NCBI GenBank assembly: GCA_944325495.1
Contig: CALVAD010000003.1
Location: forward strand, 79,414 to 143,413
Direction of reading: 5' to 3'
Length of the DNA stretch: 64,000 bases
Source of the DNA: an uncultured Bacteroidales bacterium
Lineage (GTDB): Bacteria; Bacteroidota; Bacteroidia; Bacteroidales; UBA932
The notes under the pieces are model-generated. The model saw only the letters and a program-made list of their open reading frames with translations. It was not told the origin of the DNA and did not search any database. The position numbers and the translations under genes are program-made. How positions within the stretch are numbered: the stretch's first letter is position 1; the number at the start of each line of letters is the position of its first letter. Shown here one piece after another: positions 16,635-26,427 of the stretch.

Positions 16635-16752
16635 TTTCGTCATGCGGGCGGGCTGCGCTGAAAGGCTTGCCGTCCGCGGCAGTGAGCGGACGATGCGCAG
16701 CATCGATGAAGCGTAGCGGAACCTTTCAGCGCAGCCCGCCCGCATGACGAAA
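16635..16752 (+). repeat. Structured palindromic element, type B copy 1
   Basis: Perfect 31-bp inverted arms (16635-16665 and 16722-16752) enclose a 56-nt interior. The interior starts CTTGCCGTCCGCGGCAGTGA, forms a first hairpin GTCCGC/GCGGAC, then a second small hairpin CGATGC/GCATCG, and ends GATGAAGCGTAGCGGAA. Four other copies with the same interior plan lie at 23309, 40707, 40994 and 47602, while the arms are unrelated between copies. This is the shortest interior. Confidence 0.85.
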
Positions 16753-16832
16753 GTTTCAGGGAAAATTGAAACTTTTTAAAAAGTCGGCCGTATATATACA
16801 CGAAAAGTTTCCAGAAATCACGAGACTCGAAC

Positions 16833-17693
16833 ATGAGACAACTTAAGATCACCAAGTCGATCACCAACCGCGAAAGCGCCTCCCTCGACAAATACCTTCA
16901 GGAAATAGGCCGCGAAGAGTTGGTTTCCCCCGAAGAAGAAGTAGAACTTGCCCAGCGCATACGAAAGGGTGACCAGGAGGCCCTCGAAAAACTGACGAGA
17001 GCCAACCTGCGCTTCGTCGTCTCAGTGGCGAAGCAGTACCAGAACCAGGGACTCAGCCTTCCCGACCTCATCAACGAAGGCAACCTGGGCCTCATCAAGG
17101 CGGCCGAGAAATTCGACGAGACCAGAGGTTTCAAGTTCATTTCATACGCCGTATGGTGGATACGCCAGTCGATACTCCAGGCCCTCGCGGAGCAGAGCCG
17201 CATCGTCAGGCTCCCGCTCAACCAGGTCGGTTCGCTCAACAAGATAAACAAGGCCCTCGGAAAGTTCGAGCAGGAGAACGAGCGCCAGCCGTCCACCGAG
17301 GAGCTCGCCGAGATGATAGACATCCCCAAGGACAAGATAGCCGACACCCTGAGGGTTTCCGGCCGCCACGTGAGCGTGGACGCACCCTTCGTGGAGGGCG
17401 AGGACAACAGTCTGCTCGACGTGCTGCCCAATGAGGACTCTCCGAGCGCCGACAGGGGACTGACCAACGAATCCCTGAGCACCGAGATTGAAAGGGCTCT
17501 CCAGATACTCACTCCGCGCGAGCGCGAGATCATCAAGTCCTTCTTCGGGATAGGCTGCCAGGAGATGACGCTCGAGGAGATAGGCGAGCGTCTCGACCTC
17601 ACGCGCGAGAGAGTGCGCCAGATAAAGGAGAAGGCGATCCGCAAGCTCAAGAAGCCCGCCGCAAGCAAACTGCTCAAGACATACCTCGGCTGA
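16833..17693 (+). CDS. rpoD: Primary RNA polymerase sigma factor RpoD
   Basis: 286 residues, the short housekeeping sigma-70 typical of Bacteroidota: it begins almost directly at region 1.2 ([31 protein letters not shown]) and lacks the long region 1.1 found in E. coli. Region 2 ([13 protein letters not shown], then [21 protein letters not shown]), region 3 and region 4 ([14 protein letters not shown] with the helix-turn-helix [20 protein letters not shown]) are all complete. It should recognise the TAnnTTTG promoters seen across the window. Its stop and the argS start share one base (TGATG), implying coupled translation. Confidence 0.95.
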   Translation: MRQLKITKSITNRESASLDKYLQEIGREELVSPEEEVELAQRIRKGDQEALEKLTRANLRFVVSVAKQYQNQGLSLPDLINEGNLGLIKAAEKFDETRGFKFISYAVWWIRQSILQALAEQSRIVRLPLNQVGSLNKINKALGKFEQENERQPSTEELAEMIDIPKDKIADTLRVSGRHVSVDAPFVEGEDNSLLDVLPNEDSPSADRGLTNESLSTEIERALQILTPREREIIKSFFGIGCQEMTLEEIGERLDLTRERVRQIKEKAIRKLKKPAASKLLKTYLG

Positions 17694-19423
17694 TGACTGC
17701 GGAACAGCTCATAGCTGCGAAGGCCTCAGAGGCCGTCAAGGCAATCTACGGCGCCGACATCGATGCCGCGGCGCTTCAGGTGCAGCCTACGCGCAAGGAA
17801 TTCGAAGGGGACTATACGCTGGTCGTGTTCCCGCTGCTGAAGATTTCCCGCCAGGCTCCGGACGTCACCGGCAACGCAATAGGCGGGTGGCTGCTTGAGA
17901 ACTGCGCGGAGATAGCGGCGTTCAATTCGGTGAAAGGTTTCCTGAACCTTTCGCTCTCCGGCGTCTACTGGCAGGAGCAGCTGGCCGCTGTCTCCTCCGA
18001 TCCGGAATTCGGCCGCCTGCCGTCTACCGGCCGCAGGATCATGGTCGAATTCTCTTCTCCCAACACCAACAAGCCGCTGCATCTCGGACATGTGCGCAAC
18101 AACCTGCTCGGAGCTTCGGTTTCCGACCTGCTCAAGGCGGCCGGAAACGAGGTGATCAAGGTGACTCTCGTCAACGACAGGGGCGTGCATATCTGCAAGT
18201 CCATGTACGCCTGGCAGCAGAGATTCGACGGGGCGACCCCCGAGAGCACCGGCAAGAAGGGCGACCATCTCGTCGGGGACTGCTATGTGGAGTATGCCAG
18301 GATGGAGAAGGAGGATCCTTCGGTCATCGACAAGGTCCACGAGATGCTCGTGAAGTGGGAGGAGGGCGATCCTGAAGTCCGCGCCCTCTGGGAGAAGATG
18401 AACTCATGGGTGTTCGACGGCTTCGACAAGACCTACAAGGCCCTCGGCATCACTTTCGACAAGACCTATTACGAGCATGACACCTACCTGCTCGGCAAGG
18501 AGCTCGTGCAGCGCGGCCTCGACATGGGCGTGTTCCAGCGGGACCCCGACGGTTCGGTATGGTGCGACCTCACCGCCGACGGCCTCGACCGCAAGCTGCT
18601 GCTGCGCTCCGACGGCACTTCCGTCTATATCACCCAGGATCTCGGGACCGCGGAGAAGCGTTTCGAGGAATATCACCTCGATTCCCACATCTATGTCGTC
18701 GGCGACGAGCAGAACTATCACTTCCAGGTGCTCAAGCTGATTCTGAAGAAGCTCGGTTTCGACTGGGCGGACCAGATATACCATCTTTCATACGGTATGG
18801 TGGAGCTCCCGGAAGGCAAGATGAAGTCCAGGGAAGGGACCGTGGTGGACGCCGACGACCTTATCGAGAAGATGTACGAGGAGGCGAAGGCGACTTCCGA
18901 CGAGAGCGGCAAGCTGGCCGAGCTGCCCGAGGAGGAGAAGGACAGGCTCTATCATGTCATAGGGCTCGGGGCGCTCAAGTATTTCATCCTCAAGGTCGAT
19001 CCCAGGAAGAAGATGCTCTTCAACCCCAAGGAGTCCATCGACTTCAACGGCAATACGGGGCCTTTCATCCAGTACACCCACGCGAGGATCATGTCCATCC
19101 TGCGCAAGGCGGACGAGCGCGGCATAAGCGCGGTGCTGGACAAGGACGCCGTCCTCAGCCCCAAGGAGGTGCGGCTGGTCAAGCTGGTTTCGGCATATCC
19201 GCAGAAGGTGGCCGAAGCGGCCGAAGCCCTTTCCCCGGCCCTGATTGCGAATTACTGCTATGAGCTCTCCAAGGAGTTCAACCAGTACTACCACGACACG
19301 GTCATTCTGCGCGAAGCGGACAGGAAGCTGCTCGAGATGCGTCTCGTGCTCATTTCCACCCTGGCTTCCGTTCTGCGCAGAGCGATGAACATACTCGGAA
19401 TTGAACTGCCTGACAGAATGTGA
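17693..19423 (+). CDS. argS: Arginyl-tRNA synthetase
   Basis: 576 residues, a class I aminoacyl-tRNA synthetase. The HIGH motif appears as PLHLGHVRNN after FSSPNTNKPL, the usual Bacteroidota form. The N-terminal Add-1 domain (1-110) and the C-terminal anticodon-binding helical domain (about 450-576, with FIQYTHARIMSILRKA) are present. The region PEGKMKSREGTVVDADDLIE takes the place of the KMSKS loop; many ArgS lack a canonical KMSKS. It overlaps rpoD by one base and the next gene by 23 bp. Confidence 0.95.
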   Translation: MTAEQLIAAKASEAVKAIYGADIDAAALQVQPTRKEFEGDYTLVVFPLLKISRQAPDVTGNAIGGWLLENCAEIAAFNSVKGFLNLSLSGVYWQEQLAAVSSDPEFGRLPSTGRRIMVEFSSPNTNKPLHLGHVRNNLLGASVSDLLKAAGNEVIKVTLVNDRGVHICKSMYAWQQRFDGATPESTGKKGDHLVGDCYVEYARMEKEDPSVIDKVHEMLVKWEEGDPEVRALWEKMNSWVFDGFDKTYKALGITFDKTYYEHDTYLLGKELVQRGLDMGVFQRDPDGSVWCDLTADGLDRKLLLRSDGTSVYITQDLGTAEKRFEEYHLDSHIYVVGDEQNYHFQVLKLILKKLGFDWADQIYHLSYGMVELPEGKMKSREGTVVDADDLIEKMYEEAKATSDESGKLAELPEEEKDRLYHVIGLGALKYFILKVDPRKKMLFNPKESIDFNGNTGPFIQYTHARIMSILRKADERGISAVLDKDAVLSPKEVRLVKLVSAYPQKVAEAAEALSPALIANYCYELSKEFNQYYHDTVILREADRKLLEMRLVLISTLASVLRRAMNILGIELPDRM

Positions 19424-21128
19424 CATACCTACTTCCGTCAAGGAGGTCGGGAAACTCGGATGGGACTACATAGACGTCATCATGTTCACCGGTGACGCCT
19501 TTGTGGACCATCCGAGTTTCGGCACTGCGTGCATCGCCCGCTGGCTCCAGAAACACGGCTACCGGGTGGCGGTGGTGCCTCAGCCGAACTGGCGGGACGA
19601 TCTTCGCGATTTCCGCAAGCTCGGAGCCCCGAGGCTGTATTTCGCGGTGAACGCCGGCGCCATGGATTCCATGGTGAACCATTATACCGCGGCTAAGCGG
19701 CTGCGCCACGACGATGCATATACGCCCGAAGGACGCGCCGGACAGCGGCCGGACAGGGCCGTGACGGTTTACACACGGATACTGAAGCGGCTGTGGCCCG
19801 ACATCCCCGTGGTAATCGGGGGAGTCGAGGCTTCGCTGCGCCGTCTATCCCACTACGACTACTGGGACGACCGCATATATCCTTCGGTGCTGGTCGACAG
19901 CGGGGCTGACTGGCTGTGCTACGGCATGGGGGAGAGGCCAATGCTGGAACTTACCAGGGCCATCGAGAGCGGACGCAACCTCAGGCAGATCGAACGCATC
20001 CCGCAGCTGGCCTTCCTGCGCAAGGGCAGATGCCGGGTGGAGAATCCCCTGATGCTGCATTCCTACGAACTCTGCTGCAGCGACGGAAGGGCTTTCGCCG
20101 AGAATTTCCACGAGATAGAGACGCATGCCAACATGCTTCACCCGCAGACGATGGTCGAACCCGTGGGCGACGGCTATGTTCAGGTGAATCCTCCGTATCC
20201 GCCAGCGACGACGGAGGAGATGGATTCTTTCTGGGACCTTCCGTTCACGAAACGTCCGCATCCGCGCTACAAGGACAAGAGGATACCTGCGTATGACATG
20301 ATACGCGATTCGATAATAACCCACCGCGGCTGTTTCGGAGGCTGTAATTTCTGCACTATCGCCGCACATCAGGGCAAGTTCATACAGTCGCGTTCCGAAG
20401 AGTCGATACTCGAGGAGGTGCGCGCCCTTGCGGCGATGCCCGAGTTCCGCGGCAACATATCCGATCTCGGGGCCCCTACGGCGAATATGTACGGCCTGCA
20501 CGGCAGGGACCTGTCGCGCTGCGCGTCATGCAGGCGCAAGTCCTGCCTCTATCCCTCGCGCTGCCCCAACATGGAGACCAGCCACGAAAGGCTGCTGCAG
20601 CTCTACAGAAAGGTGGATGCGGTCAAGGGGGTGCGGCATTCCTACATAGGGAGCGGCATACGCTATGACCTTTTCCTGGACGAACGCGGTTTCATCGACG
20701 GCAGCGGCAGGAAATACCTGAAGGAGCTCATGCTCCATCATACTTCCGGAAGGCTCAAGGTCGCTCCGGAACATACCGAAGACAAGGTCCTCGCCTGCAT
20801 GGCCAAGCCCTCGTTCCGGCTTTTCGAGCGGTTGAGAAAGGAGTTCGACGGCATCAACAGGGAGAGCGGCACGCATACCGAGCTCGTGCCGTACTTCATC
20901 TCCTCACATCCTGGCTGCACGATGCAGGACATGCTCAGGCTGCGCTCGAATCCATGTCTTCACGGTATCTGGATGGACCAGGTGCAGGACTTCATGCCCA
21001 CACCGATGACCACATCCTCCGTGATGTTCTGCACTGGGCTCGATCCCCGCACCATGAAGCCCGTCTTTGTGGAGCGCGACCCCGACAGAAAAAAAGCGCA
21101 GAAGGCGGTTTTTTTTCAAAAAAAATAA
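19401..21128 (+). CDS. YgiQ-family radical SAM protein
   Basis: 575 residues. The N-terminal half has the YgiQ pattern (GWDYIDVIMFTGDAFVDHPSFGTACIARWLQ, VVIGGVEASLRRLSHYDYWDD), and the radical SAM cluster motif is CFGGCNFC with the three cysteines spaced CxxxCxxC. A cysteine-rich insert CASCRRKSCLYPSRCPN, typical of the family, may hold a further cluster. The reaction is unknown for most homologues. No ATG lies near the expected start: the frame opens at TTG 19401, overlapping argS by 23 bp, and the next Met (about residue 27) would cut into the conserved domain. TTG is chosen for that reason. The gene ends in a lysine-rich tail over homopolymeric A and T runs. Confidence 0.87.
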   Translation: MNCLTECDIPTSVKEVGKLGWDYIDVIMFTGDAFVDHPSFGTACIARWLQKHGYRVAVVPQPNWRDDLRDFRKLGAPRLYFAVNAGAMDSMVNHYTAAKRLRHDDAYTPEGRAGQRPDRAVTVYTRILKRLWPDIPVVIGGVEASLRRLSHYDYWDDRIYPSVLVDSGADWLCYGMGERPMLELTRAIESGRNLRQIERIPQLAFLRKGRCRVENPLMLHSYELCCSDGRAFAENFHEIETHANMLHPQTMVEPVGDGYVQVNPPYPPATTEEMDSFWDLPFTKRPHPRYKDKRIPAYDMIRDSIITHRGCFGGCNFCTIAAHQGKFIQSRSEESILEEVRALAAMPEFRGNISDLGAPTANMYGLHGRDLSRCASCRRKSCLYPSRCPNMETSHERLLQLYRKVDAVKGVRHSYIGSGIRYDLFLDERGFIDGSGRKYLKELMLHHTSGRLKVAPEHTEDKVLACMAKPSFRLFERLRKEFDGINRESGTHTELVPYFISSHPGCTMQDMLRLRSNPCLHGIWMDQVQDFMPTPMTTSSVMFCTGLDPRTMKPVFVERDPDRKKAQKAVFFQKK

Positions 21129-21162
21129 TACTATTATTGCAGTCGCAAATTCAAGAGATATT

Positions 21163-21537
21163 ATGGCAGCCGATAACAAGAAGCGTCACATTGTAAGCTA
21201 TGAGAACATGTCCCGGGAACTTGCCGAGGCATTCGCGGAGAAATATCCCAAAGGATTCAACGACTATCTTCCCGACATCGTCAAATACACCAAGCCGGAC
21301 GGGACGCCGTTCTATGCGGTCATGATAGAAGTCCCCGATGCCATCTACCTTGTGAAGATAAAGGTCAAGATAGATGATGCGGACGACATCGAGCGCTGGC
21401 TCGAGGGCGAGGAGGACGCCGAGAACGAGCAGGTTGCAGGCGCGACCGCGGTCGGCGGCGAGGAAGGCGGACCTCTGCCCGACGACAATATCTCCCAGTA
21501 CGGGGCGGACGACGAAGCTCAGGACGCAAGTGAGTAA
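21163..21537 (+). CDS. Small conserved acidic protein of unknown function
   Basis: 124 residues. The first 75 (KKRHIVSYENMSRELAEAFAEKYPKGFNDYLP, then DGTPFYAVMIEVPDAIYLVKIKVKIDD) look like a small globular domain I recall as conserved in Bacteroidales, while the last 45 are acidic and of low complexity. There are no membrane segments or catalytic motifs. The ATG at 21163 is chosen; an upstream extension of the frame runs back through the homopolymer end of the preceding gene. Its stop overlaps the ClC start by 8 bp, so the two genes are coupled. Confidence 0.75.
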   Translation: MAADNKKRHIVSYENMSRELAEAFAEKYPKGFNDYLPDIVKYTKPDGTPFYAVMIEVPDAIYLVKIKVKIDDADDIERWLEGEEDAENEQVAGATAVGGEEGGPLPDDNISQYGADDEAQDASE

Positions 21538-23278
21538 TCCTTTCTGGAAATTGTCTGAACATAGCAGGCTTCTGCTGCTCAGTTTCATAGTCGGCGTACT
21601 CTCCGGGTGCGCCGCTGTCATTCTTGACGGGGCCATAGAACTGATAAGCCGTCTGCTCATGGGAGGAAGCATTCTCGAGGACAGGGGAGGCTGGCGTTTT
21701 CTGGTGCTGCCGGGAGTCGGAATGCTGATATCTCTCTTCATGCTGAAATATGTCGTCAGGGACAATATAGGCCACGGTGTGACCAAGGTTCTTCTTGCCG
21801 TGTCCAGGAACGAATCCAAGATACGGCCGCACAACATGTGGTCATCGGTGCTCACTTCATCGTTCACCATAGGCTTCGGAGGTTCCGTGGGAGCCGAAGC
21901 TCCGATAGTGTACACGGGGGCCGCGATAGGCTCGAACATAGGCCGGGTCTGCGGGCTCTCCTATCGCAGCATAACCATACTTCTGGGCTGCGGCGCCGCC
22001 GGAGCTGTCGCCGGCATCTTCAAGGCTCCGCTCGCGGGCGTGCTCTTCACGATGGAGATACTGCTTTTCAATGTCTCCATGAACTCGATGCTCCCGCTGC
22101 TGATCTCGACGATTTCCGCGACCGTGGTGTCGTATGTGTTCCGCGGGGCGACGCCGGTGTTCGCCTGCGCCCTGACGCCTTTCTCGCTGGGGAACATTCC
22201 GTATTATGTGGTCCTCGGGGTCGCTGCGGGCGTGTTTTCGCTTTATTTCACCAACGGCACGCTCTGGCTGGAGGACAGGCTGGGGCACATACGGAACGTC
22301 TACCTGCGCTGGTTCCTGTGCGCTTTCGGGCTGGGGGTCCTGATATTCCTGTTCCCTCCTCTCTATGGACAGGGATATGATTCCCTGAACGCGCTGCTGG
22401 CGGGGCAGGACATCGCGGTGGAGGGCAGTTCGGTGCTCGGGTTCATGATGCGTTCCTCGTGGGGTGTGCCTCTGTTCTTCCTGCTAGTGCTCTTCTTCAA
22501 GATAGTGGCGATGACTCTGACCAATTCCGGGGGCGGTGTCGGAGGGACATTCGGTCCGACTCTGTTCGCCGGGGCGATTCTGGGTTTCGTGGTGAGCCGC
22601 TGTCTGAATCTCGCCGGCGCCGATGTCCCGGAGCAGAACTTCGTGCTCGTGGGCATGGCCGCCCTGATGGCTTCGGTCATGCAGTCTCCGATGACAGCCA
22701 TCTTCCTTATCGCCGAGATCTCCGGAGGCTATGAGCTGCTGATTCCGCTCATACTCACGGCTACCGTGTCTTTCGGCACTGTGCGCATATTCGAGCGATA
22801 TTCCATCTATACCAAGCGCATAGCGCAGAGCGGCGATCTTCTGACGCACGACAGCGACCAGGCGGTCCTCACGCTGCTGGATACCAACAGCCTGATACGT
22901 GACAAATATCCCAAGGTCCAGATAGACGCGACTCTCAGGGAGGTGGTGGACATCGTTTCGGAAACCGATGCGGCGGTGCTTGCGGTCATCGATTCGCAGG
23001 GGCGTTTCCAGGGCATGGTGGATCTCGCCGCCGCGCGCAAGTATCTTTTCGATTCTGACAGATACGACTCGGTCCATGTCTACAATCTCATGGAGACTCC
23101 GCCGGAGTATATCTATTATGGGGAGAAGATGGGGTCGGTGATGAACAAGTTCGACAAGACCGGCGCCTGGCGTCTGCCGGTGATCGACGAGAACCGCAGG
23201 TATCTCGGTTTCATCTCCAAATCGCGTCTGCTGACCGCCTATCGAGCGGAGCTCAAGGAGATTTCCCTCGACGATTAG
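21530..23278 (+). CDS. ClC-family chloride channel/antiporter with CBS domains
   Basis: 582 residues from a GTG start at 21530, overlapping the previous gene by 8 bp. About ten hydrophobic segments form the ClC core. Selectivity motifs are GGSVGAEAP, whose Glu corresponds to the gating glutamate, and GIFKAPLAGVLFTMEI, whose Glu sits where the internal proton glutamate of exchangers lies. The GGGVGGTFGPTLFAGA motif is also present. A pair of CBS domains occupies about residues 440-575 and may bind nucleotides. Retention of both glutamates suggests Cl-/H+ exchange rather than a pure channel. No ATG is available near the first membrane segment, which supports GTG. Confidence 0.88.
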   Translation: MSNPFWKLSEHSRLLLLSFIVGVLSGCAAVILDGAIELISRLLMGGSILEDRGGWRFLVLPGVGMLISLFMLKYVVRDNIGHGVTKVLLAVSRNESKIRPHNMWSSVLTSSFTIGFGGSVGAEAPIVYTGAAIGSNIGRVCGLSYRSITILLGCGAAGAVAGIFKAPLAGVLFTMEILLFNVSMNSMLPLLISTISATVVSYVFRGATPVFACALTPFSLGNIPYYVVLGVAAGVFSLYFTNGTLWLEDRLGHIRNVYLRWFLCAFGLGVLIFLFPPLYGQGYDSLNALLAGQDIAVEGSSVLGFMMRSSWGVPLFFLLVLFFKIVAMTLTNSGGGVGGTFGPTLFAGAILGFVVSRCLNLAGADVPEQNFVLVGMAALMASVMQSPMTAIFLIAEISGGYELLIPLILTATVSFGTVRIFERYSIYTKRIAQSGDLLTHDSDQAVLTLLDTNSLIRDKYPKVQIDATLREVVDIVSETDAAVLAVIDSQGRFQGMVDLAAARKYLFDSDRYDSVHVYNLMETPPEYIYYGEKMGSVMNKFDKTGAWRLPVIDENRRYLGFISKSRLLTAYRAELKEISLDD

Positions 23279-23308
23279 CCGCTCTGTACGCGTCAAGATG
23301 CCGTAATG

Positions 23309-23437
23309 AATGCGGAGCCGGCAGCCTCCGGGGAGGTTCCGCTACGCTCCATCAATGCTCTCTCCGCTTCGCTACGGAGCATTGCCCGCTCACTGCCGCG
23401 GGCGGCAAGCCTCCCCGGAGGCTGCCGGCTCCGCATT
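23309..23437 (-). repeat. Structured palindromic element, type B copy 2
   Basis: Perfect 28-bp arms (23309-23336 and 23410-23437) around a 73-nt interior that, on the minus strand, begins CTTGCCGCCCGCGGCAGTGA and ends GATGGAGCGTAGCGGAA. Hairpin one is GCCCGC/GCGGGC, a compensatory change relative to GTCCGC/GCGGAC at 16635. Hairpin two is CAATGCTC/GAGCATTG. It lies between the convergent ClC and GH106 genes. Confidence 0.85.
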
Positions 23438-23523
23438 CGGCCGGAATGCCATTCTAAACAGCTTCAAAAAAGCAAAAGCAGACACCGGCGGGCATCTGCT
23501 TTTGCAATAGGATATATGTCGGA

Positions 23524-26397
23524 TTATTCTGCTATGGCAGCCATCGGGGTCAGCGTCACGGGGCCGAGCAGTCCGGAGTCTACCGTGTCCCAGCCGGCGG
23601 CGGTGAAATAGCCGTCAGCTCCGCGGTCTTCGGGCAGCCTCGCCTGCATGTTGGCGTTGTAGAATATCTTCCAGGGCTTGCCGTTCCTGTCCATCCAGGC
23701 GATGCGGTTCTCCATCGAGTTGGAGACCCTGACCGTGAGTCTGCCGCCGGTCTGAGCCTGCTCCTGGCTGAGCGTCACCGCGAAGGGCTGCTTGAACAGA
23801 GTTCCGAGACATTCGCCGTCGAGCCATACCGATGCGGTTTCACGCACGTCCCCGAGCTCGAGTTTCCATGCATCGGCGCTGCCTGTCACTGCGGGGAGGT
23901 CGATGCTGTATTCGGCGGTTCCGCTGAAGACGGCGGCGTCGCTGCCGTATGAGGTCCAGCTGCCGAGCCTGTTCACGGTCCTGGAGGCAGGAAGTTCGGG
24001 GCCGCCCTTGACGAAGCTGACCGTCCAGGTGCCGCTGACGGCTTCAGCTTCGCCCGCTTCGGTGTAGAAACGGTATTCGTCGCCGCTGTAGCTTCCTGCG
24101 AAGGTCTCAAGCAGCAGAGCCTCGTCGGGGAGGAGACGCATGAAGACTTCCTTCCTGCCGTTTCCGGCATCGCGCACCTTTCCGTAGCCGAACGCGTCGG
24201 TCATCGGATTGTAGATTCCTACGGTACCGCATACTGCGTCGAGAGGAATCCAGCCCTGCACGGTCTCGTTTCCAGGATTCTTGACGAAATAGTATCTGCC
24301 ACCGTCGTCCTTGATCCTGCTGATGCACTGCAGTCCGGCGTCATACATGGTCTCGCGGGTGATTCCGGCCGTTTCGAGCATTGCATCCAGATTGTCGGAA
24401 ACAAAGATGCGTCCCTTGCCGCAGCGGGCTGAACTTATGCCGTTTTCGCTGGTGAATTCCAGGCCGTCCTTGAGCCCGGCGAGCGTCCTGCGGTTCTCCT
24501 CGAGATCCACGAGTCCGGGAACGTCCTCGGGCAGTTCATTCTCGATTATGACAGTCGCTCCCTTGCCGGCGAGTTCCACGAGCCTTGAGAAGGTTTCCAC
24601 CAGCATCTGCTCGCATTCGGGTATTATGATGGCTGAGTAGCTGCTTCCTGCACCCGTGACTATCTTGCCGTCCTTGACGGACACATTCTCCGAAAGCATC
24701 CTGTCGCTGATGTAGTCCCAGGTGTAGCCCTTGTCGTAAAGATAGGAGGCGGATTCCCCGATAGCGCTCTGCGCCGGAGTGTTCTGGGTCATGTGGAAGA
24801 GCAGGGAGTTGCGCGCCGGCTGCGAAAGCAGGTCGGTCGCGTCGAAGAACAGGAGCAGGTCATTGTCGGGCTTTCCGGCCTGCATGAAGGACTGGCAGCG
24901 CGCGACATATTTGTTGAGCGCGGCGAAGTCTGTCCAGAAGCTGTTGTTGGGCTGGAAGTGCACGGCGGCATAGAAGAGCCAGCCCGGCCAGGGGGCGTCA
25001 TTGGGCGACATGCAGGTGCCGTGGTAGAAGATATGGTTCACTCCCGAAAGCAGGTAGGTGTCCATGGCTGTCTTGACATCTCCGAGGTTCGAGCGGAAAT
25101 GCTCGTTCAGCCATGTGGCGGATTCTGAAGAAGTCAGCTGCTTGTCGCAGACATGGGCGGCCGAAGAGGCGGTCTTCATTCCGATTATGCTGCGTCCTTC
25201 GGTTTCGGGCACGTCGCTGACCGAATAGAGGTCGAGTATGTTGGCGGGGGAGCCGTGGGCCTGGTTGCGTATTCCCTTGCCCTGCTTCGCCGCCCATTCC
25301 TGCCACATCATCGAGTATTTCTCAAGCAGCAGTTCGCCTATCGTGGTACGGTAGTCGAAAAGAACGCGGCTCGCCAAATCCTTGTCACCGCCCTTGCCGA
25401 GCAGGTCGAGCATGTAGGGCCTGAGGTCATAGCCGCGGCGGGCCTGGAATTCATCGAAGAAACCTTCGGTCCAGTCAGAGTCGCCGACGGCATCGTCGAC
25501 TTCGTAGGAGTCGTTGAAATAGTAGCGTATCCCGCTCACGTCGTAGCCTTTGAACGCCTCGTCGAACTTCGCGAGGTAGCGGGTGATGGCGTCGCCCGAG
25601 AAATGGTCGATCACGTCTCCTTCACCTCCGGGGCCGGCGCGCTCTACCATCTTGCCGTGCCATCCGAGGAACATCGCGCAGACCGTCCAGTCGCCCTCGG
25701 GGGCTGTCCAGCCGAGGCTTCCGTCCTCTCCGACCAGGGAGGTCAGATCTTCATACTGCCCGTCGGCACCGTAGGCCGCCACCGCGATGAGCGGCAGGGA
25801 GAGGGGATAGCGAACCTGTTCGAAGGCATACTGCTGGAGGCTGTCATTGGCGGCGATGGGATATTCGAGTTTCGAGATGTCCGTCTTCTTTCCGAGACTG
25901 CGCACCATGGGCTTCTCGACATATTCTATCTTGTCTTCGAGCCTTTCCCCGCCTTCGAGCTTCCATGTCCTGGTCGCGAGATAGCGGCAGGCATAGTCGG
26001 GAGTCACCCAGGGACCGCCGAACGGCCATCCGGAGGCGTTGGCGAGGTCGATGCCGAGACCTTTGCCGACGGCTTCGTCAAGGGTGTAGGTGAACAGTTC
26101 CATCCATTCGGGGGACAGGTAGTCGAGATATTTGTCCTCGTAGCCTTTGGCTCCGTAGATGGTGGTTACTTCCAGTCCTCCGAGACCGGCTTCGGAATAT
26201 CTGGTGAGCATGGTGTCTATGTCGGCCTTGCCGACGGCGCTTGCCGGCCACCACCAGCGTGACCAGGGCTTGTTCTGCGCCGTGATTTCGGGCCAGCCGA
26301 GCTCTCCGGTTTCAGGAACGGACGAACCGCCTCTTCCGGAGCATGCGGCAAGAGCCAGAGACAGTCCGGCCGCAAGCACAAGGGGAATCTTTTTCAT
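23524..26397 (-). CDS. GH106 family alpha-L-rhamnosidase, lipoprotein
   Basis: 957 residues with a lipoprotein signal (LALAAC, Cys19). The segment after it, KPWSRWWWPASAVGKADIDTML followed by GGLEVTTIYGAKGYED, LSPEWMELFTYTLDEA and ANASGWPFGGPWV, is the recognisable start of the GH106 catalytic domain. Family members cleave terminal alpha-L-rhamnose from plant pectins, notably rhamnogalacturonan. The C-terminal region (about 800-940) has beta-sandwich character (WKLELGDVRETASVWLDGECLGTLFKQPF). It starts 30 bp after pyrG on the same strand. No SusC/SusD pair or transporter lies nearby, so it is not in an obvious utilisation locus. Confidence 0.87.
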   Translation of the reverse strand: MKKIPLVLAAGLSLALAACSGRGGSSVPETGELGWPEITAQNKPWSRWWWPASAVGKADIDTMLTRYSEAGLGGLEVTTIYGAKGYEDKYLDYLSPEWMELFTYTLDEAVGKGLGIDLANASGWPFGGPWVTPDYACRYLATRTWKLEGGERLEDKIEYVEKPMVRSLGKKTDISKLEYPIAANDSLQQYAFEQVRYPLSLPLIAVAAYGADGQYEDLTSLVGEDGSLGWTAPEGDWTVCAMFLGWHGKMVERAGPGGEGDVIDHFSGDAITRYLAKFDEAFKGYDVSGIRYYFNDSYEVDDAVGDSDWTEGFFDEFQARRGYDLRPYMLDLLGKGGDKDLASRVLFDYRTTIGELLLEKYSMMWQEWAAKQGKGIRNQAHGSPANILDLYSVSDVPETEGRSIIGMKTASSAAHVCDKQLTSSESATWLNEHFRSNLGDVKTAMDTYLLSGVNHIFYHGTCMSPNDAPWPGWLFYAAVHFQPNNSFWTDFAALNKYVARCQSFMQAGKPDNDLLLFFDATDLLSQPARNSLLFHMTQNTPAQSAIGESASYLYDKGYTWDYISDRMLSENVSVKDGKIVTGAGSSYSAIIIPECEQMLVETFSRLVELAGKGATVIIENELPEDVPGLVDLEENRRTLAGLKDGLEFTSENGISSARCGKGRIFVSDNLDAMLETAGITRETMYDAGLQCISRIKDDGGRYYFVKNPGNETVQGWIPLDAVCGTVGIYNPMTDAFGYGKVRDAGNGRKEVFMRLLPDEALLLETFAGSYSGDEYRFYTEAGEAEAVSGTWTVSFVKGGPELPASRTVNRLGSWTSYGSDAAVFSGTAEYSIDLPAVTGSADAWKLELGDVRETASVWLDGECLGTLFKQPFAVTLSQEQAQTGGRLTVRVSNSMENRIAWMDRNGKPWKIFYNANMQARLPEDRGADGYFTAAGWDTVDSGLLGPVTLTPMAAIAE

Positions 26398-26427
26398 GAT
26401 TGAATGATTATTAGCGGATTATGGTGA

